Translations under genes and position numbers: made by a program | The notes under the pieces: generated by a model | Told to the model about the DNA's origin: nothing | The model's database searches: none | Seen by the model: only the letters and a program-made list of their open reading frames with translations | Shown: positions 12,179 to 13,825 of the stretch, in pieces | How positions within the stretch are numbered: the first letter of the stretch is position 1 | Layout of the letters: every line of letters begins with the position of its first letter | Origin: HGM04593 sp045589695 | GTDB taxonomy: Bacteria; Bacteroidota; Bacteroidia; Bacteroidales; Bacteroidaceae | Direction: 5' to 3' | DNA length: 13,825 bases | NCBI GenBank assembly: GCA_045589695.1 | Contig: JAZNPP010000057.1 | Location: forward strand, 1-13,825

Positions 12179-12490
12179 ATGAACAGAGAGCAACCCAAGT
12201 TTATCGTAACGGAGGATGGCATTCTACGTTTAGGAAGAGCAAGGCGGCATTGCGAGCTGCTCAAGGCCGGTGAACGTTGCATCGGCGGCGGGTACTACGA
12301 GTTCGACACCCTTTCGAACAGGCTTCTGCTCAGCGGAGCGTCGAGCGAGTTCGGCGAGCCTGCATGGGACAAAATAGAAAGGCTTAAGGTACACCCGTGC
12401 TATCAAGGACTAAGCATCTTATACAAGTCGTGGGACAGCTGGAAAGAGGAGTTCTCTGTGAGCGGAAATATTGACACCGTATATGAATAA
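12179..12490 (+). CDS. conserved-looking hypothetical protein, small soluble
   Basis: I cannot assign a function. The 103-residue product has no signal peptide or membrane segment. It reads as a compact globular protein with regions ILRLGRARRHCELL, CIGGGYYEFDTLSNRLLLSG and FGEPAWDKIERLKVHP, and two cysteines in the first half. Similar short Bacteroidales proteins with a CIGGGYY-type motif exist in my recollection as uncharacterised. An ATG at 12149 would add ten residues (MYLPNKKQQK). I prefer 12179 because it follows an A-rich stretch typical of initiation regions in this phylum. It lies 147 bp after ribH with no TAnnTTTG box seen, so it may share the ribH transcript. It ends at a bidirectional terminator. 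Confidence 0.75.
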   Translation: MNREQPKFIVTEDGILRLGRARRHCELLKAGERCIGGGYYEFDTLSNRLLLSGASSEFGEPAWDKIERLKVHPCYQGLSILYKSWDSWKEEFSVSGNIDTVYE

Positions 12491-12500
12491 CGTAACGGGT

Positions 12501-12548
12501 TAAACAAAGCGATGAAGCAATTTTGAACATGCTTCATCGCTTTGTTTA
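12501..12548. terminator. bidirectional terminator between convergent genes
   Basis: A perfect 19-bp stem (12501-12519 with 12530-12548) closes a 10-nt loop. The arm ends are A-rich on one side and T-rich on the other (CTTTGTTTA), so each strand ends its hairpin in a U-rich run. It sits between the convergent genes at 12179-12490 (plus) and 12553-12924 (minus) and probably serves both. Confidence 0.88.
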
Positions 12549-12552
12549 CCGG

Positions 12553-12924
12553 TCAAATCCCGTCCACCCACTTAAGGCTGTTGATATAATTGTATTCGCA
12601 GCAGTACTTAAGATACCATTTTGAAACAGCTTTCAATGCCCTCATTCCAGCCTCGCCGGATATTCGGCCGGGCTTGTTAAGCAGAAGAGCCGTGTAGTTA
12701 TGCTTTTTCCCGTCATTTTCATCAATGTCGCTGAACGAGAGTTCCATATGGTCGCCCTCTATGACAAAGTGCCTGTCGAAAAGGATTTCAACTACTCCTC
12801 CGGTAGGAGTATGCAGAAAGACAGAACGATGCAACATTTTCTCTTCGTCGCTTTTATTGCACATTGGAGTTGTTCTAAGATACAAAATCTCGGGAAGTCC
12901 CAGGTTCAGCGTGTACCTTTCCAT
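12553..12924 (-). CDS. hypothetical protein, small soluble
   Basis: I do not recognise this 123-residue protein. It starts MERYTLNLGLPEILYLRTTP, contains an acidic loop (FSDIDENDG) and ends in an aromatic, basic helix-like stretch (KAVSKWYLKYCCEYNYINSL). No signal peptide or transmembrane segment is evident. The frame stays open upstream to 13107, with a TTG there and an ATG at 13021-13023. The extra residues are hydrophobic and Cys-rich, and unlike the rest, so the ATG at 12922-12924 is preferred; the true start is uncertain. It converges on the gene at 12179-12490 and shares its terminator. No clear promoter was found in 12925-13170; that stretch otherwise holds only short inverted repeats such as AATGATG/CATCATT at 13098-13115. 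Confidence 0.6.
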   Translation of the reverse strand: MERYTLNLGLPEILYLRTTPMCNKSDEEKMLHRSVFLHTPTGGVVEILFDRHFVIEGDHMELSFSDIDENDGKKHNYTALLLNKPGRISGEAGMRALKAVSKWYLKYCCEYNYINSLKWVDGI

Positions 12925-13173
12925 AATAGCTGTTTTAGGAGTTAGACATGCGGCGGCACACGGCAATGGGCATGAAAAAGCGTGAAGCCCACAAAACCCA
13001 TTCCTATTCAGAGGCTCTAGCATGCCCGCAAGTAAAATGAATAATGCAGAGCCCCACGCTGATATTTCAACATCATTGAACTTTGGAAGTTCGCTTGAAT
13101 GATGCAAACATCATTGGGGGGCATCTACGTTACTTTGTTTTTACTTACAATGAAATTTGCTAGATTCCTGAAT

Positions 13174-13279
13174 AAAAAACAAAGCGTGTAAACGCCAAAA
13201 ATATATTACGCTCCGCAGCCTTTACAGCCGCAAGAGCTGATGAAATTGCAGGCCAGGAGCAGTATGCCTGCCTGCAATT
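13174..13279 (-). ncRNA. candidate structured small RNA, about 105 nt
   Basis: A consensus promoter ends 5 nt upstream of position 13279 on the minus strand. The transcript from there would form three stem-loops. The first is a 10-bp stem (13270-13279 with 13244-13253), extended inward by three pairs. The second has GCTC/GAGC and GCGGC/GCTGC (13234-13237 with 13210-13213; 13227-13231 with 13215-13219). The third is a short terminator stem GCGT/ACGC (13192-13195 with 13184-13187) followed by a T-rich tract (complement of 13174-13183). The first hairpin begins at the predicted first nucleotide, a consistent layout for an independent small RNA. I do not recognise the family. The same stretch can encode a 23-residue peptide. 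Confidence 0.5.
13206..13277 (-). CDS. possible leaderless micro-ORF, Cys-rich peptide
   Basis: A TTG at 13275-13277 opens a 23-codon frame ending in TAA. The product has a hydrophobic start (MQAGILLLACNF) and a Cys-rich end (SSCGCKGCGA), with four cysteines in total, including CGCKGC and an LLLAC element like a lipobox. An in-frame stop directly precedes the TTG, and the predicted transcription start is 1-2 nt away, so translation would be leaderless from a TTG, a weak signal. It may be real, or the frame may be a by-product of the structured RNA. Confidence 0.25.
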   Translation of the reverse strand: MQAGILLLACNFISSCGCKGCGA

Positions 13280-13284
13280 AAATG

Positions 13285-13315
13285 CAAATATAATTCAATA
13301 TCGAGCCTTTGTCAA
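13285..13315 (-). promoter_or_regulatory. promoter for the small RNA
   Basis: On the minus strand TTG (13315-13313), 20 nt, and TATATTTG (13292-13285) match the Bacteroidetes consensus. The sequence just upstream (13316-13355) is very AT-rich, as expected of an UP-like element. The nearest recognised minus-strand gene begins more than 350 bp downstream, so this promoter most simply serves the small transcript at 13174-13279. Confidence 0.7.
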
Positions 13316-13344
13316 GACATGAAAGATAAAAAATGACATTTGTT

Positions 13345-13393
13345 TTATAAAAAACAAAGAGGAGAGCCCCTGCGAAGCGAGGCTCTCCTCTTT
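13345..13393 (-). terminator. terminator of the rubrerythrin-like gene
   Basis: A perfect 13-bp stem (13356-13368 with 13381-13393) closes a 12-nt loop. On the minus strand it is followed by a T-run (complement of the A run at 13349-13354). It lies 18 bp after the stop codon of the gene at 13412-13825. Confidence 0.93.
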
Positions 13394-13411
13394 ATTGAAA
13401 TTATCAGTCTG

Positions 13412-13825
13412 TTACTTGAAATAGCGGTTGTAGAGACCCTCGAAGCCCTTGCCGTGACGAGCCTCGTCCTTAGCCATCTCGTGAACGGTGTCGTGGATAG
13501 CGTCGAGGTTCAGTTCCTTAGCGCGCTTAGCGATGCGGTACTTGTCGGCACATGCGCCAGACTCAGCGTTCATACGCTTGTCGAGGTTTGTCTTGGTATC
13601 CCAAACAACATCGCCCAACAGCTCAGCGAACTTAGCCGCATGCTCCGCCTCTTCCCATGCGTAACGCTTGAAAGCCTCGGCAACCTCGGGATAACCTTCA
13701 CGGTCGGCCTGGCGGCTCATCGCAAGGTACATGCCGACCTCGGTGCATTCGCCGATGAAGTGGTTGTTGAGGTCTTTTATCATTTCGTCGTCGCAGCCCT
13801 TAGCCACGCCGATAACGTGTTCCTG
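13412..13825 (-). CDS. rubrerythrin family protein (reverse-rubrerythrin/NADH peroxidase type), 5' end missing
   Basis: The frame is open to the window edge and the visible 137 residues are the C-terminal part of a larger protein. They form a ferritin-like four-helix domain with di-iron ligands: GECTEVGMYLAMSRQADREG, the EEAEHAAKF motif, ESGACADKYRIAKRAKELNL and the DEARHGKGFE motif (two ExxH/DExxH-type sites). The pattern resembles reverse rubrerythrins and so-called NADH peroxidases of anaerobes, which reduce hydrogen peroxide. Those carry an N-terminal rubredoxin Cys4 domain, which here would lie beyond 13825. A GTG at 13805-13807 could be mistaken for a start, but QEHVIG upstream continues the family pattern. 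It fits an anaerobe's oxidative-stress defence. It has its own terminator. Confidence 0.9.
   Translation of the reverse strand, partial: QEHVIGVAKGCDDEMIKDLNNHFIGECTEVGMYLAMSRQADREGYPEVAEAFKRYAWEEAEHAAKFAELLGDVVWDTKTNLDKRMNAESGACADKYRIAKRAKELNLDAIHDTVHEMAKDEARHGKGFEGLYNRYFK

Noticed and set aside
12925..13107. Longer form of the minus-strand hypothetical protein from a TTG at 13107
   Set aside because: The added 61 residues are Cys-rich and hydrophobic, unlike the remainder, and start with TTG within a short inverted repeat. The ATG at 12924 is more plausible, though not proven.
13174..13279. SRP (4.5S) RNA
   Set aside because: The size is similar, but there is no GGAA/GNRA-capped long helix or conserved SRP loop; three separate hairpins are predicted instead.
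13412..13807. Complete 131-residue ferritin-like protein from a GTG at 13807
   Set aside because: The frame continues upstream with family-like residues QEHVIG to the window edge, so the gene is partial, not complete.

Overview
This window looks like chromosomal DNA from the order Bacteroidales (Bacteroidota), probably a gut-type lineage such as Prevotellaceae, Muribaculaceae or Bacteroidaceae. Several things point there. Promoters match the Bacteroidetes -7 box TAnnTTTG, in the best cases with TTG about 19-20 nt upstream. Shine-Dalgarno sites are largely absent. The gene order DUF4271 - hemD - rnpA - yidD - TatD, and a TPR gene next to ribH, are typical of this group. Genus cannot be fixed from the sequence alone.

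Layout. Positions 1-357 hold a possible 3' end of an upstream gene, a telomere-like 7-bp repeat, one copy of a 98-bp repeat element flanked by TAACG-type heptamers, and the rpsO terminator. rpsO lies on the minus strand (358-627). A divergent promoter region (628-945) separates it from a long plus-strand run: typA, a lipoprotein with a cysteine-less thioredoxin fold, yifB, a LOG-family nucleotide hydrolase, a DUF4271 membrane protein and hemD. Most junctions are 0-19 bp or overlap by 4 bp, so this is probably one operon. A terminator-like hairpin follows hemD, then a compact rnpA-yidD-TatD cluster (rnpA and yidD overlap by 13 bp).

Positions 8877-10376 hold a two-gene sugar-nucleotide module, a 3,4-ketoisomerase-like cupin and a DegT/DnrJ aminotransferase, behind its own apparently leaderless promoter. 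No acetyltransferase follows. The stop codon of the aminotransferase lies inside a heptamer array that leads into two perfect tandem copies of the 98-bp element. These are exact inverted copies of the one at 191-288. Next come a membrane-anchored TPR protein, a strong terminator only 11 nt from the ribH start, and ribH. The end of ribH is partly duplicated just downstream. Two unrecognised small proteins converge on a 19-bp bidirectional terminator.

The right end (13130-13825) holds a candidate minus-strand structured small RNA of about 105 nt that may also encode a 23-residue Cys-rich peptide, then the C-terminal part of a reverse-rubrerythrin-type peroxidase that runs off the window.

Most of the window is ordinary housekeeping DNA: translation and ribosome function, tRNA and membrane-protein maturation, tetrapyrrole and riboflavin synthesis. 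The unusual content is in the intergenic DNA: the 98-bp/heptamer repeat family, the candidate small RNA, the duplicated ribH tail, and operator-like dyads at promoters. I found no CRISPR array, tRNA, rRNA, insertion sequence, defence system or prophage gene.
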